A DNA stretch of 43,130 nucleotides, from NCBI GenBank assembly GCA_009926125.1, contig RFPM01000005.1:1-43130 (forward strand). Reading direction: 5' to 3'. The position numbers and the translations under genes were made by a program. A model generated the notes under the pieces. That model worked only from the letters and a program-made list of their open reading frames with translations. It made no database searches and had not been told where the DNA came from. Below are positions 34,843 to 42,931 of this stretch, in pieces (the stretch's first letter is position 1; every line of letters starts with the position of its first letter). Source of the DNA: Flavobacteriales bacterium (GTDB lineage Bacteria > Bacteroidota > Bacteroidia > Flavobacteriales_D > Crocinitomicaceae).

Positions 34843-37170
34843 ATGTTTTGAAACTTGACGAATTATTTGCGAGGCATTTAAATTTTTCTCAGCCACTAAA
34901 TTATCAGAAACAATTAGACTCAAGAAACACTTATCACCTTCCGAGTTTCCAATCACGCCAATAAAATTTGGATTTTCTTCTTTCAATTGAAATAAAATAT
35001 CTTTTATCGAATGCATCTTCAAATCAAGAATTTCTCCAAGAAAATGAATTCCATTAATTGCGGTAATTTTTGTTTTGAGTTCAAGTTTGATGTTTTTTGC
35101 ATTCTCTCTCTGCTGCACTTCGATCTCCTTCGTTAATTGTTGATTCTTTTTAAGAAGTTCGTCAATTAATTTCAGTACATCAGGTGGATTTTTTAAAAGA
35201 GAACTAATAGCATCAAATTTCTCTGTTTTTTCTTTGAAATACTTTTCAGCACTTGGTCCTGTGATAGCTTCTATTCTTCTTATCCCGGCGGCAACTGCGG
35301 CTTCTGAGGTGATTTTGAAAAGACCAATTTTTCCAGTTGCTGTCACATGTATTCCACCACATAATTCAACGGAATCACCGAATTTAATAACGCGAACAGA
35401 ATCTCCGTATTTTTCTCCAAACAATGCCATTGCACCCATTGCTTTTGCTTCATCAATCGGAACTGCACGGCGTTCTTCCAAGGAAATATTTTGGTGAATA
35501 GCGTTTGTTATCATCCTTTCAATCTGCTCTATTTCTTCATCTGTCACTTTAGCAAAATGTGAAAAGTCGAAACGCAAATAAGAAGGATTAACAAGCGAGC
35601 CTTTTTGCTCAACATGCTCACCAAGTACTTTTCGCAATGCGTGATGCAGTAAATGCGTTGCCGAATGATTTTCTGCACTTAATTGGCGTTTTTCGACATC
35701 TATTTCAGCAGTAAAGTTCCCACTTAAATCGCCAGGAATTTTTTCACTTAGATGGATGATTAAATTATTTTCTTTTTTCGTGTCAAAAATTACGATGCTC
35801 GCTGTTTCATTTCGCAGAATTCCCTTATCGCCAACTTGTCCGCCACCTTCAGGATAAAAAGGTGTTTGATTTAAAACGAGTTGGTAAAATTCTTTTTGCT
35901 TTTGAGAAACTTTACGATACTTGATAATTTGGACTTCAGCACTTGTGTGGTCATAACCAATAAATTTGCTTGTTTCATCGGGATTTACTTGTACCCAATC
36001 ATCTGTTTCTACAGCTGTTGCAGCGCGTGATCTGTCTTTTTGAATTTGTAGTTCGCTGTTAAAACCTTGTTCGTCTATGCTTAAGCCATTTTCTCGTGCA
36101 ATTAAAGAAGTTAAATCAACAGGAAAACCATAGGTGTCATACAATTCAAAAACTGAATTTCCAGCAATTACGGTGATGTTTTGTGACTTGCATTCGTGCA
36201 TTAGCAAATCCATTCTTCGAATTCCTAGCTCTAGTGTTCTGAAAAAACTATTTTCTTCCTCGCGAATAACTTTAGAAATTAAATCCTGTTGCTTAATCAA
36301 TTCGCTGTAAGGATCTCCCATTAATTTACATAATACGAGCGATAAGTCACTCAAAAAAGATTCTTTTAATCCCAATGTTTGGTAGCCGTAACGGACCGCT
36401 CTGCGTAAAATTCTTCGGATTACGTAACCAGCACCATTATTTGCTGGAATTTGGCCATCAGCTATTGAAAAAGCAATCGTTCGAATGTGATCAGCAATAA
36501 CACGCAAGGCAATGTCTGTTTCTTCCGATTTTCCATAGGAAATCCCAGAGACCTTAACCATGTGTTGAATCAATGTTTGAAATAAATCAGTATCGTAGTT
36601 GGATTGCTTTCCTTGAAGAGCCATCGCTAAGCGCTCCAAGCCCATGCCAGTATCAACGTGCGTAGCAGGAAGATTTTCCAAGGAGCTATCAGCTTTTCGA
36701 TTGAATTGCATGAAAACATTGTTCCAAATTTCAATCACTTGTGGATGGTCATTGTTTGGAACATTGTCTGAGGCATCTCCTTCGAAAACGGTAACGTAAA
36801 GATTTTCCTTAGGAATTTTATATACTTCCGTTAATAATTCCCAGGCCCAAGAAATCGCATCTTCTTTGAAATAATCTCCAAAAGACCAATTTCCCAACAT
36901 TTCAAACATCGTATGATGATAGGTGTCAACCCCAACTTCTTCTAAGTCATTGTGCTTTCCAGAGACGCGCAAACATTTTTGTGAATTAGCAACACGTTTA
37001 TCACTTGGAACCTGATATCCGAGGAAAAAATCTTTAAATTGATTCATTCCTGCATTGGTAAACATTAAGGTTGGATCATTTTTCACAACCATGGGCGCTG
37101 AAGGAACAATTTTATGTCCTTTACTTTCAAAAAAATCAAAAAATTGCTGCCTTATTTCAGAAACGGTCAT
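34741..37170 (-). CDS. alaS: Alanyl-tRNA synthetase with an internal deletion in the aminoacylation domain
   Basis: AlaRS charges tRNA-Ala. The frame has 809 residues, about 65 fewer than the usual 870-880. The start (MTVSEIRQQFFDFFESKGH), motif 2 region (HHTMFEMLGNWSFGDYFK, 85-102), motif 3 (HVDTGMGLERLA, 171-182), tRNA-binding part (GAGYVIRRILRRAVRYG), editing domain zinc site (HSATHLLH ... CGGIHVTATG) and C-terminal GGGGGQ are all present. Between YVTVFEGDASDNVPN and NDHPQVIEIWN (residues 131-141) the segment carrying NFWxMGxTGPCGPCxEI, which includes the tryptophan that helps bind alanine and ATP, is missing. As read, aminoacylation should be lost while editing could persist. Either this is a real deletion with another alaS elsewhere, or it is an assembly error. 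Confidence 0.93.
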   Translation of the reverse strand: MTVSEIRQQFFDFFESKGHKIVPSAPMVVKNDPTLMFTNAGMNQFKDFFLGYQVPSDKRVANSQKCLRVSGKHNDLEEVGVDTYHHTMFEMLGNWSFGDYFKEDAISWAWELLTEVYKIPKENLYVTVFEGDASDNVPNNDHPQVIEIWNNVFMQFNRKADSSLENLPATHVDTGMGLERLAMALQGKQSNYDTDLFQTLIQHMVKVSGISYGKSEETDIALRVIADHIRTIAFSIADGQIPANNGAGYVIRRILRRAVRYGYQTLGLKESFLSDLSLVLCKLMGDPYSELIKQQDLISKVIREEENSFFRTLELGIRRMDLLMHECKSQNITVIAGNSVFELYDTYGFPVDLTSLIARENGLSIDEQGFNSELQIQKDRSRAATAVETDDWVQVNPDETSKFIGYDHTSAEVQIIKYRKVSQKQKEFYQLVLNQTPFYPEGGGQVGDKGILRNETASIVIFDTKKENNLIIHLSEKIPGDLSGNFTAEIDVEKRQLSAENHSATHLLHHALRKVLGEHVEQKGSLVNPSYLRFDFSHFAKVTDEEIEQIERMITNAIHQNISLEERRAVPIDEAKAMGAMALFGEKYGDSVRVIKFGDSVELCGGIHVTATGKIGLFKITSEAAVAAGIRRIEAITGPSAEKYFKEKTEKFDAISSLLKNPPDVLKLIDELLKKNQQLTKEIEVQQRENAKNIKLELKTKITAINGIHFLGEILDLKMHSIKDILFQLKEENPNFIGVIGNSEGDKCFLSLIVSDNLVAEKNLNASQIIRQVSKHIEGGGGGQAFFATSGGKRKEGLVAAIQEIKSLF

Positions 37171-37189
37171 TTTATATTCTACTTTAAAG

Positions 37190-37197
37190 CAAATTTA
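37190..37197 (-). promoter_or_regulatory. Candidate -7 box for alaS
   Basis: On the minus strand TAAATTTG matches TAnnTTTG, 19 bases before the alaS ATG at 37170. Confidence 0.4.
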
Positions 37198-37395
37198 TGA
37201 AAAGCTACGCACTTGGCGATAAATTTATCAGTTTTTAGATAACTCATTCATAAATTAAAAATTATTAATAAAAAAGATTTGTTAGATTACGATGTAGCTC
37301 TTTATATGGAATAGAAACCAAACGTGTTACTGAAGCTGTAAAGAATAATCCTGAAAAATTTCCTGAAGGATATGTGATCTATTTAGTTATAATTA

Positions 37396-37559
37396 GCGAA
37401 CACTATTCGGCCTTGAATTTCATGGTTTTTGCTACTGAACTGAAACTAATAATTTTTAAAATTTCTGCAAGAACATTTTTGAAAAAATTCAGTTTCAGAA
37501 AGGAGTTAAAATTGTTCGCGACGAGTTGTAAATAGTTGTAAAATTATGATTTGCGAACA
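37396..37559. repeat. Repeat-rich insert inside the ORF6N relic
   Basis: GCGAACA at 37396-37402 recurs at 37553-37559, and its reverse complement is at 37513-37519. Within it lies an 8-bp perfect inverted repeat, CTGAAACT (37440-37447) and AGTTTCAG (37491-37498). This looks like a small non-coding insertion element; I see no gene and no clear target duplication. Confidence 0.4.
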
Positions 37560-37576
37560 AAATAGAAATTCAGAGC

Positions 37577-37617
37577 CTTGACTTTTTTGTTTCTTTTTTT
37601 GTCAAGAAAAAAAGAAA
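37577..37617. repeat. Two overlapping alternative hairpins
   Basis: TTTCTTTTTTT (37590-37600) pairs perfectly with AAAAAAAGAAA (37607-37617) around the loop GTCAAG. The same GTCAAG (37601-37606) could instead pair with CTTGAC (37577-37582). The two folds exclude each other. The sequence resembles CTTGAC-GTCAAG elements I have seen repeated in Bacteroidota genomes. Confidence 0.5.
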
Positions 37618-37745
37618 GGAAAATAGAATAATTTCTCAAATTGAGATTGTTATTCTCGTTACGAATTTGATTAGGATTTGATTGCTGATAAGAAATTGTA
37701 CACTAAAATAAAAATTAATAGAACCATGTTAGTAGAAATTGGAGC

Positions 37746-37774
37746 TGAACCGGTCGAAAATTTCGACCGGTTCA
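37746..37774. repeat. Near-perfect 29-bp palindrome
   Basis: TGAACCGGTCGAAA (37746-37759) and TTTCGACCGGTTCA (37761-37774) are exact reverse complements around one central A. It is GC-rich compared with its AT-rich surroundings, and lies within the C-terminal piece of the ORF6N relic, where it encodes EPVENFDRF. Confidence 0.9.
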
Positions 37775-38011
37775 AACATATCAAACATTCTAAAGTAAGA
37801 CCAAAAGCATTCACTGATAAAGGATTGTATATGTTAGCAACGATTCTGAAAAGTCCAAAGTCGACTCAAACAACGATTGCAATCATTGAAACTTATTCCA
37901 AATTTAGGCAGTTTTCAAAAGCTATTCAATCGATTTCAGAAAATAAAAATGAGAAAACTAATAATGAATTGATAGAAAAAGGAAGAACTATACTTTCAGA
38001 AATTTTGGTGG

Positions 38012-38665
38012 GTGATACACAAGGAGTTCATCGATCCCCTTTTAGAAAAATACGTTTGCGAGCATACCGCAAATGAAAGTGACTTGTTAAAGAAAATAAA
38101 CCGTGAAACGCATTTGGAAGTCCTGCAACCGCGGATGTTAAGTGGTCATCTTCAAGGACGAGTATTGAGTATGTTTTCAAAAATGATTCGGCCTGAAAGA
38201 ATATTGGAAATTGGCACCTACACCGGTTATTCCGCACTTTGTTTAGCGGAAGGATTGACGCCTAATGGAAAATTAGTTACGATTGATATCAACGAAGAAT
38301 TGGCACCGCGCGTGCGTTCTTATTTTTCAGCTTCAGAATTTTCAGAACAAATAGACTATAAAATTGGTGCTGCGCTGGAACTTATTCCTGCTTTAAATGA
38401 AAAGTGGGACATCGTATTTATTGATGCAGACAAGCACAATTACATCAATTATTATCACTTGGTATTTCCAATGGTAAATGTTGGTGGCTTCATAATTGCG
38501 GATAATGTTCTGTGGTCTGGCAAGGTGGTTGATTCTACTCAAAATGACAAAGACACCCAATTGCTTCGTGAGTATAACCTCTTAAATCACGAGGATGAGA
38601 GGGTTGAGGAGGTGCTATTTCCAATTCGTGATGGACTAATGGTTTCGAGAAAAATTAAGGATTAA
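38012..38665 (+). CDS. SAM-dependent O-methyltransferase (catechol/caffeoyl-CoA OMT-like)
   Basis: The 217-residue protein matches the O-methyltransferase family 3 pattern: THLEVLQPRMLSGHLQGR (34-51), SAM-binding ILEIGTYTGYSALCLAEG (64-81), VTIDINEELA, the metal-linked VFIDADKHNYINYY (135-148), IIADNVLWSGKVVD. The start is GTG at 38012, inside the decayed ORF6N frame; no ATG is available upstream or before the conserved part. The gene seems to have lost its own 5' environment to the ORF6N insertion, so its expression is in doubt. Substrate unknown. Confidence 0.9.
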   Translation: MIHKEFIDPLLEKYVCEHTANESDLLKKINRETHLEVLQPRMLSGHLQGRVLSMFSKMIRPERILEIGTYTGYSALCLAEGLTPNGKLVTIDINEELAPRVRSYFSASEFSEQIDYKIGAALELIPALNEKWDIVFIDADKHNYINYYHLVFPMVNVGGFIIADNVLWSGKVVDSTQNDKDTQLLREYNLLNHEDERVEEVLFPIRDGLMVSRKIKD

Positions 38666-38700
38666 TAGCACACGAAATAAATTAACATAACTTATTAAAT

Positions 38701-38708
38701 TAACTTTG
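38701..38708 (+). promoter_or_regulatory. Candidate -7 box for the DUF2130 gene
   Basis: TAACTTTG matches TAnnTTTG exactly and ends four bases before the ATG at 38713, the same geometry as the LuxE-domain gene; a leaderless transcript is likely. Confidence 0.5.
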
Positions 38709-38712
38709 AAAT

Positions 38713-39921
38713 ATGAAAGAAATTATTTGTCCTAGTTGTAAAAAAGCATTTGAAATTGATCAAGCTGGCTTTTCTGATATTGTAAAACAAGTGCGTGACG
38801 ATCAATTCGATAAAGAATTAAAGATTCTTGTTGGTCAAGCAGAAAAGGAAAAAGAAAATGCTGTTAAGTTAGCAGAGGCAGATCTTAGAAAGATAACACA
38901 GGATGAGATTGCAAAAAAGGATAGAGAAATAATAGTCTTACAAGCTAAAAGTCAAAATGCTGAAACAGAAAAAAAATTAAGTGTTTCAGAAGCCATTAAA
39001 AGTATTGAAAAAGAAAGAGATGATTTGGCGAATAATGTAAAAATTGCAGCTTTAGAAAAGCAAAATCTTGAAAATTCATTAAGGCATCAATTTTCTACTG
39101 AGTTAAAAACTAGAGATGAAATCATTCAATATAAGGATGATGAAATTGCTCGTGTTAAGGAGATGAAAATTAAACTTTCAACAAAAATGTTAGGCGAATC
39201 TCTTGAGCAATATTGTGAAATTGAGTTTAATAAAATTCGTGCAACAGCATTCCAAAATGCTTATTTTGAAAAAGACAATGATTCAAGTTCAGGTAGTAAG
39301 GGCGATTTTATTTATCGAGAATTTGATGACGCTGACAACGAAATTATTTCCATTATGTTCGAAATGAAAAATGAAGCAGACCAAACTGCTGCAAAAAAAA
39401 AGAACGAAGATTTTTTTAAAGAGTTGGACAAAGATCGGACAGAAAAAAAATGTGAATTTGCCGTGCTTGTTTCAGTATTAGAAGATGAAAGTGACCTTTA
39501 CACTGGAATTACCGATGTTTCATACAAATTTCCAAAAATGTTTGTAGTACGTCCTCAATTTTTTATTCCCATAATCACCCTACTTAGAAATGCTGCAATG
39601 TCTTCACTTAAATACAAAGCAGAACTTGCTTTAGTAAAAAATCAAAGTGTTGATATCACCAATTTTGAAAATAGTATAAACGAATTTAAAGCAGGATTTG
39701 CAAAAAATTATGATTTAGCTAGCCGTCAATTTAATACTGCAATTAATGAAATTGACAAAACAATCGATCATCTTCAAAAAACAAAAGAAGCACTTCTCTC
39801 ATCTGTTAATAATTTAAGGCTTGCAAATAATAAGTCTGATGATTTAACTATTAAAAAATTAACAAAGGGAAATCCAACAATGACAGCAAAATTTGATGGT
39901 CTATCAAATAAACCTGAATAA
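38713..39921 (+). CDS. DUF2130 protein: coiled coil with a nuclease-like core
   Basis: The 402-residue protein begins with a small CPSCKKAF motif (one CxxC, residues 6-9). A long charged coiled coil follows (about 25-155). The conserved DUF2130 domain is at about 155-310: [64 protein letters not shown] second coiled coil is at about 335-385. The spacing of Glu (about 169-171), Asp198 and Glu217-x-Lys219 resembles a PD-(D/E)XK nuclease active site, similar in outline to RmuC; that is my inference. The function of the family is not established. The gene lies beside the rearranged region and may be accessory. Confidence 0.87.
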   Translation: MKEIICPSCKKAFEIDQAGFSDIVKQVRDDQFDKELKILVGQAEKEKENAVKLAEADLRKITQDEIAKKDREIIVLQAKSQNAETEKKLSVSEAIKSIEKERDDLANNVKIAALEKQNLENSLRHQFSTELKTRDEIIQYKDDEIARVKEMKIKLSTKMLGESLEQYCEIEFNKIRATAFQNAYFEKDNDSSSGSKGDFIYREFDDADNEIISIMFEMKNEADQTAAKKKNEDFFKELDKDRTEKKCEFAVLVSVLEDESDLYTGITDVSYKFPKMFVVRPQFFIPIITLLRNAAMSSLKYKAELALVKNQSVDITNFENSINEFKAGFAKNYDLASRQFNTAINEIDKTIDHLQKTKEALLSSVNNLRLANNKSDDLTIKKLTKGNPTMTAKFDGLSNKPE

Positions 39922-39951
39922 ATTCTTTCGCGAATACAAAACTTGGGATTA

Positions 39952-40572
39952 CTAATCTTTTAAAATAATTTTTAATTCATTTAGAATCAAAGCCGTGGCA
40001 CCCCAAACAATTTTTTCTTGAATTTCATAACAAGGAATATTTTTTAAATTCATGTTTCCTGAAATTTTAATATCTCGATTACTATGATCTTTTTCTAAGA
40101 AATCGGAAAGTTCAACTTTTAGAATAGTTGCTACTTCTCTTTGATTAATAAGAATGTCAGGTTCTTTTTCATGAAAAAATACGAAAGGAGAAACTATGAA
40201 TTTTGATACTGATACAACGACAGCGCTTAGTTCTGTTACCAGTTCTCCAGAATTGACAGGAATTCCGATTTCTTCTTGACTTTCTCTTCTTGCAGTGTAT
40301 TCTAATTCCCTATCATCTTCATCAAATTTCCCTCCAGGAAATGCAATCTGCTGACTGTGAAAGCCATCATATTTTGAGCGTTCAATTAAAATAAAATAGG
40401 TGCTCTGCCCTTTGTTATAAAGATGAATACCTACAGCAGCTTTTCGTAATTCTATATTTGTGTAATTCCCAAATTCTCGTTCAGGATAAAATATGAGCTG
40501 CGCATTAATTCCTGGCTTTACTTTTTGTAGTAATGTAAAAATTTCTTCCTTAGACCATTCTTTTTTTATCAT
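39952..40572 (-). CDS. Nudix hydrolase, probable CoA pyrophosphatase
   Basis: A 206-residue enzyme with a Nudix box: GGKFDEDDRELEYTARRES then QEEIGI (about 79-103). It is preceded by ERSKYDGFHSQQIAFPGG, which fits the CoA-specific signature (R-x3-G-x3-x-FPGG). This subgroup cleaves CoA to phosphopantetheine and 3',5'-ADP. Length is typical for CoA-type Nudix proteins. Single gene, converging on the DUF2130 gene and divergent from glnN. Confidence 0.9.
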   Translation of the reverse strand: MIKKEWSKEEIFTLLQKVKPGINAQLIFYPEREFGNYTNIELRKAAVGIHLYNKGQSTYFILIERSKYDGFHSQQIAFPGGKFDEDDRELEYTARRESQEEIGIPVNSGELVTELSAVVVSVSKFIVSPFVFFHEKEPDILINQREVATILKVELSDFLEKDHSNRDIKISGNMNLKNIPCYEIQEKIVWGATALILNELKIILKD

Positions 40573-40643
40573 TCCTACTAAAGTATTTATTCAAAACTAT
40601 AAATTTTTCTTGATTTCTTATGAAAAACTAATTTTTTTTAAAT

Positions 40644-40665
40644 TACCCCTAAAAAATAGGGGGTA
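40644..40665. promoter_or_regulatory. Dyad upstream of glnN, likely operator
   Basis: TACCCCTA (40644-40651), a run of A, and TAGGGGGTA (40657-40665) form a near-perfect dyad, apart from one extra G. It is 72 bases before the glnN start and upstream of the -7 box, as expected for an activator or repressor site. No T tract follows, so a terminator is unlikely. The protein that binds it is not known. Confidence 0.5.
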
Positions 40666-40713
40666 TTGTTGAAAAAATATTATAATTTTTTAAAATTGGT
40701 GTAAAAAAGAGGT

Positions 40714-40721
40714 TATTTTTG
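40714..40721 (+). promoter_or_regulatory. Candidate -7 box for glnN
   Basis: TATTTTTG matches TAnnTTTG, 15 bases before the ATG at 40737. A TTG lies at 40696-40698 but at 15 bases spacing, closer than the usual 19-21. Confidence 0.5.
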
Positions 40722-40736
40722 TAAAAAAAGTAAAAA

Positions 40737-42923
40737 ATGGCCACTAAAAGACAAAAAGCGTATCAAGATGTTCTTCACCGCGAACCAAAACACGTAGAGT
40801 ATGATGGGAAATTATCGGATCTTTTTGGCCAAAATGTTTTTCATGTAGATGTAATGCGGGAATATTTACCCTCAGAAACATATAAATACATGATGGAATC
40901 TATTCAAAATGGTTCTCAATTGGATCGTAAAAATGCCGATCAAGTTGCGTCTGCAATGAAAGATTGGTCAATTTCTAAAGGAGCTACACATTATACACAT
41001 TGGTTTCAACCTTTAACAGGTGCGACAGCTGAAAAGCACGATGCATTTTTGAAACCTATAGGACCTGGAAAAGCAATTGAGCGCTTTGATGGTGATATGC
41101 TTGTTCAACAGGAACCGGATGCTTCTTCATTTCCAAATGGTGGAATTCGAAATACCTTTGAAGCACGTGGTTATACTGCTTGGGATCCTTCATCACCTGC
41201 ATTTGTCATTGGAAAAACATTGTGTATACCTACAATTTTTTTATCGTATACAGGAGAATCATTGGATTATAAAATGCCTTTATTAAGAGCATTAAATGCA
41301 GTAGATATTGCTGCAAGTGATGTTTGTCAATATTTTGATAAAAATGTAACGAAGGTTATTGCAACATTGGGTTGGGAACAAGAATATTTTTTAATTGATC
41401 AAGCCTTGTTTAATGCACGCCCAGATTTAATGCTAACAGGAAGAGCACTTTTCGGTCATGCTCCTGCTAAAGGTCAGCAGTTGGAGGATCATTATTTTGG
41501 CTCGATTCCAGAGCGTGTAAATGCTTTTATGCGAGAATTTGAAATCGAATCTCTGAAATTAGGAATCCCGGTTACAACAAGACACAATGAGGTTGCACCA
41601 AATCAATTTGAGTGCGCTCCTATTTTTGAGGAGTGTAATTTAGCCAATGATCATAATTTACTTTTAATGGACGTGATGGAAAAAACTGCTAGAAAGCATA
41701 ATTTCCGTGTCTTATTACACGAAAAACCCTTTGCAGGTGTCAACGGTTCAGGTAAACATAATAATTGGTCTTTGAGCACAAATACTGGAGTAAATCTTTT
41801 AGCTCCAGGAAAGAATCCAAAATCAAATTTACAATTCTTAACATTTTTTGTAAATACGATCAAAGCGATTCATGATAATGCAGATTTACTAAGAGCGGCA
41901 ATCGCCTCTGCAGGAAATGATCATCGTTTGGGTGCAAACGAAGCTCCACCTGCGATAATTTCTGCATTTATTGGATCTCAATTATCTGGACTATTAGATG
42001 ATTTAGAAGTCAATGTAAAAGCCGGAAAAATGACGCCAGAGGCAAAAACGGAATTAAAATTAAATATTGGAAAAATTCCACAGATATTATTGGATAATAC
42101 TGATAGAAATAGAACTTCCCCATTTGCATTTACAGGAAATAAATTTGAGTTTAGAGCCGTTGGTTCTTCAGCAAATTGTGGATCAGCAATGATTGTTCTA
42201 AATACAATTATGGCAAAACAACTGAAAGACTTTAAAAAGACTGTAGATGCAAGAATTGAAAAAGGAGATGGAAAAGATGAAGCTATTTTAAAAGAATTGC
42301 AGGTCTTAATAAAGCAATCCAAAAAAATTCGTTTTGAAGGTAATGGTTATGGAGAAGAGTGGGTAAGGGAAGCTGAAAAACGAGGTTTATCAAATTTTAA
42401 AGATACTCCAAGAGCTTTGCAAGTTTGGCACGATAAAAAGATTGCCCAATTATTTGAGGAAATGGGTGTGCTTTTACCACGAGAATTAGAAGCAAGACGT
42501 GAAATAGAATTTGAAAATTACGTTCTTAAAATTCAAATTGAATCACGATTAATGGGAGACATTATCCAAAATTATTTTATTCCTGCCGCTGTAGAATACC
42601 AAAATAAATTAATTCTAAATGTTCAAGGTTTAATAAGTGTTCTGGGGGATAAATCCGGAAGAGAAGCTTCAAAAGCACAACTAACTCTAATAGAACGGAT
42701 TTCTCTTCACATAAATAAAATGAAATCTTCTTCTGACGCAATGTTGGAGCAACGAAAATTAGCTAATAAAATGGAAGACACTGAACATAAAGCATTTGCT
42801 TATTGTGATAATGTGAAGTCGCATTTTGATGAAATTCGCTATCATGCTGATAAATTAGAACTTTTAGTAGATGACGAATTATGGCCGTTACCAAAATTTA
42901 GAGAATTATTGTTTACGCGCTAA
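40737..42923 (+). CDS. glnN: Glutamine synthetase type III
   Basis: The enzyme makes glutamine from glutamate, ammonia and ATP. It has 728 residues, the large GSIII type typical of Bacteroidota, rather than about 470 for GSI. Visible motifs are GATHYTHWFQPLTG (82-95), the metal and substrate region LGWEQEYFLID, TTRHNEVAPNQFECAP, and NGSGKHNNWSLSTNTG with the ATP-binding His, then NRTSPFAFTGNKFEFRAVG. A helical C-terminal part (about 580-728) is specific for type III. The start at 40737 follows a -7 box and a dyad that suggest nitrogen control. Appears to be a single-gene unit. Confidence 0.97.
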   Translation: MATKRQKAYQDVLHREPKHVEYDGKLSDLFGQNVFHVDVMREYLPSETYKYMMESIQNGSQLDRKNADQVASAMKDWSISKGATHYTHWFQPLTGATAEKHDAFLKPIGPGKAIERFDGDMLVQQEPDASSFPNGGIRNTFEARGYTAWDPSSPAFVIGKTLCIPTIFLSYTGESLDYKMPLLRALNAVDIAASDVCQYFDKNVTKVIATLGWEQEYFLIDQALFNARPDLMLTGRALFGHAPAKGQQLEDHYFGSIPERVNAFMREFEIESLKLGIPVTTRHNEVAPNQFECAPIFEECNLANDHNLLLMDVMEKTARKHNFRVLLHEKPFAGVNGSGKHNNWSLSTNTGVNLLAPGKNPKSNLQFLTFFVNTIKAIHDNADLLRAAIASAGNDHRLGANEAPPAIISAFIGSQLSGLLDDLEVNVKAGKMTPEAKTELKLNIGKIPQILLDNTDRNRTSPFAFTGNKFEFRAVGSSANCGSAMIVLNTIMAKQLKDFKKTVDARIEKGDGKDEAILKELQVLIKQSKKIRFEGNGYGEEWVREAEKRGLSNFKDTPRALQVWHDKKIAQLFEEMGVLLPRELEARREIEFENYVLKIQIESRLMGDIIQNYFIPAAVEYQNKLILNVQGLISVLGDKSGREASKAQLTLIERISLHINKMKSSSDAMLEQRKLANKMEDTEHKAFAYCDNVKSHFDEIRYHADKLELLVDDELWPLPKFRELLFTR

Positions 42924-42931
42924 GATTTTTT

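Larger units (their letters stand above)
37277..38076 (+). pseudogene. Decayed and interrupted ORF6N-domain DNA-binding protein gene
   Basis: Two separated pieces look like an ORF6N-type protein (a phage antirepressor-like family). Piece one (37279-37384) reads LLDYDVAL, then, after a one-base frameshift at 37300-37302, YGIETKRVTEAVKNNPEKF and PEGYVI. Piece two (37678-38076) reads ENFDRFKHIKHSKVRPKAF, TDKGLYMLATILKSPKSTQ, TTIAIIETYSKFRQFSKAI, close to the usual family C-terminal half. Between them, about 37390-37680 is about 290 bases of non-coding, repeat-rich DNA that should not be there. The 3' end runs into the O-methyltransferase gene. The family assignment is from memory of motifs such as VETKR and KAFTEKGLYMLATIL. 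The upstream part 37198-37276 holds nothing I can name. Confidence 0.75.

Noticed and set aside
40644-40665. Intrinsic terminator
   Set aside because: The hairpin is not followed by a T tract on either strand in the right place, and it sits upstream of the glnN promoter.
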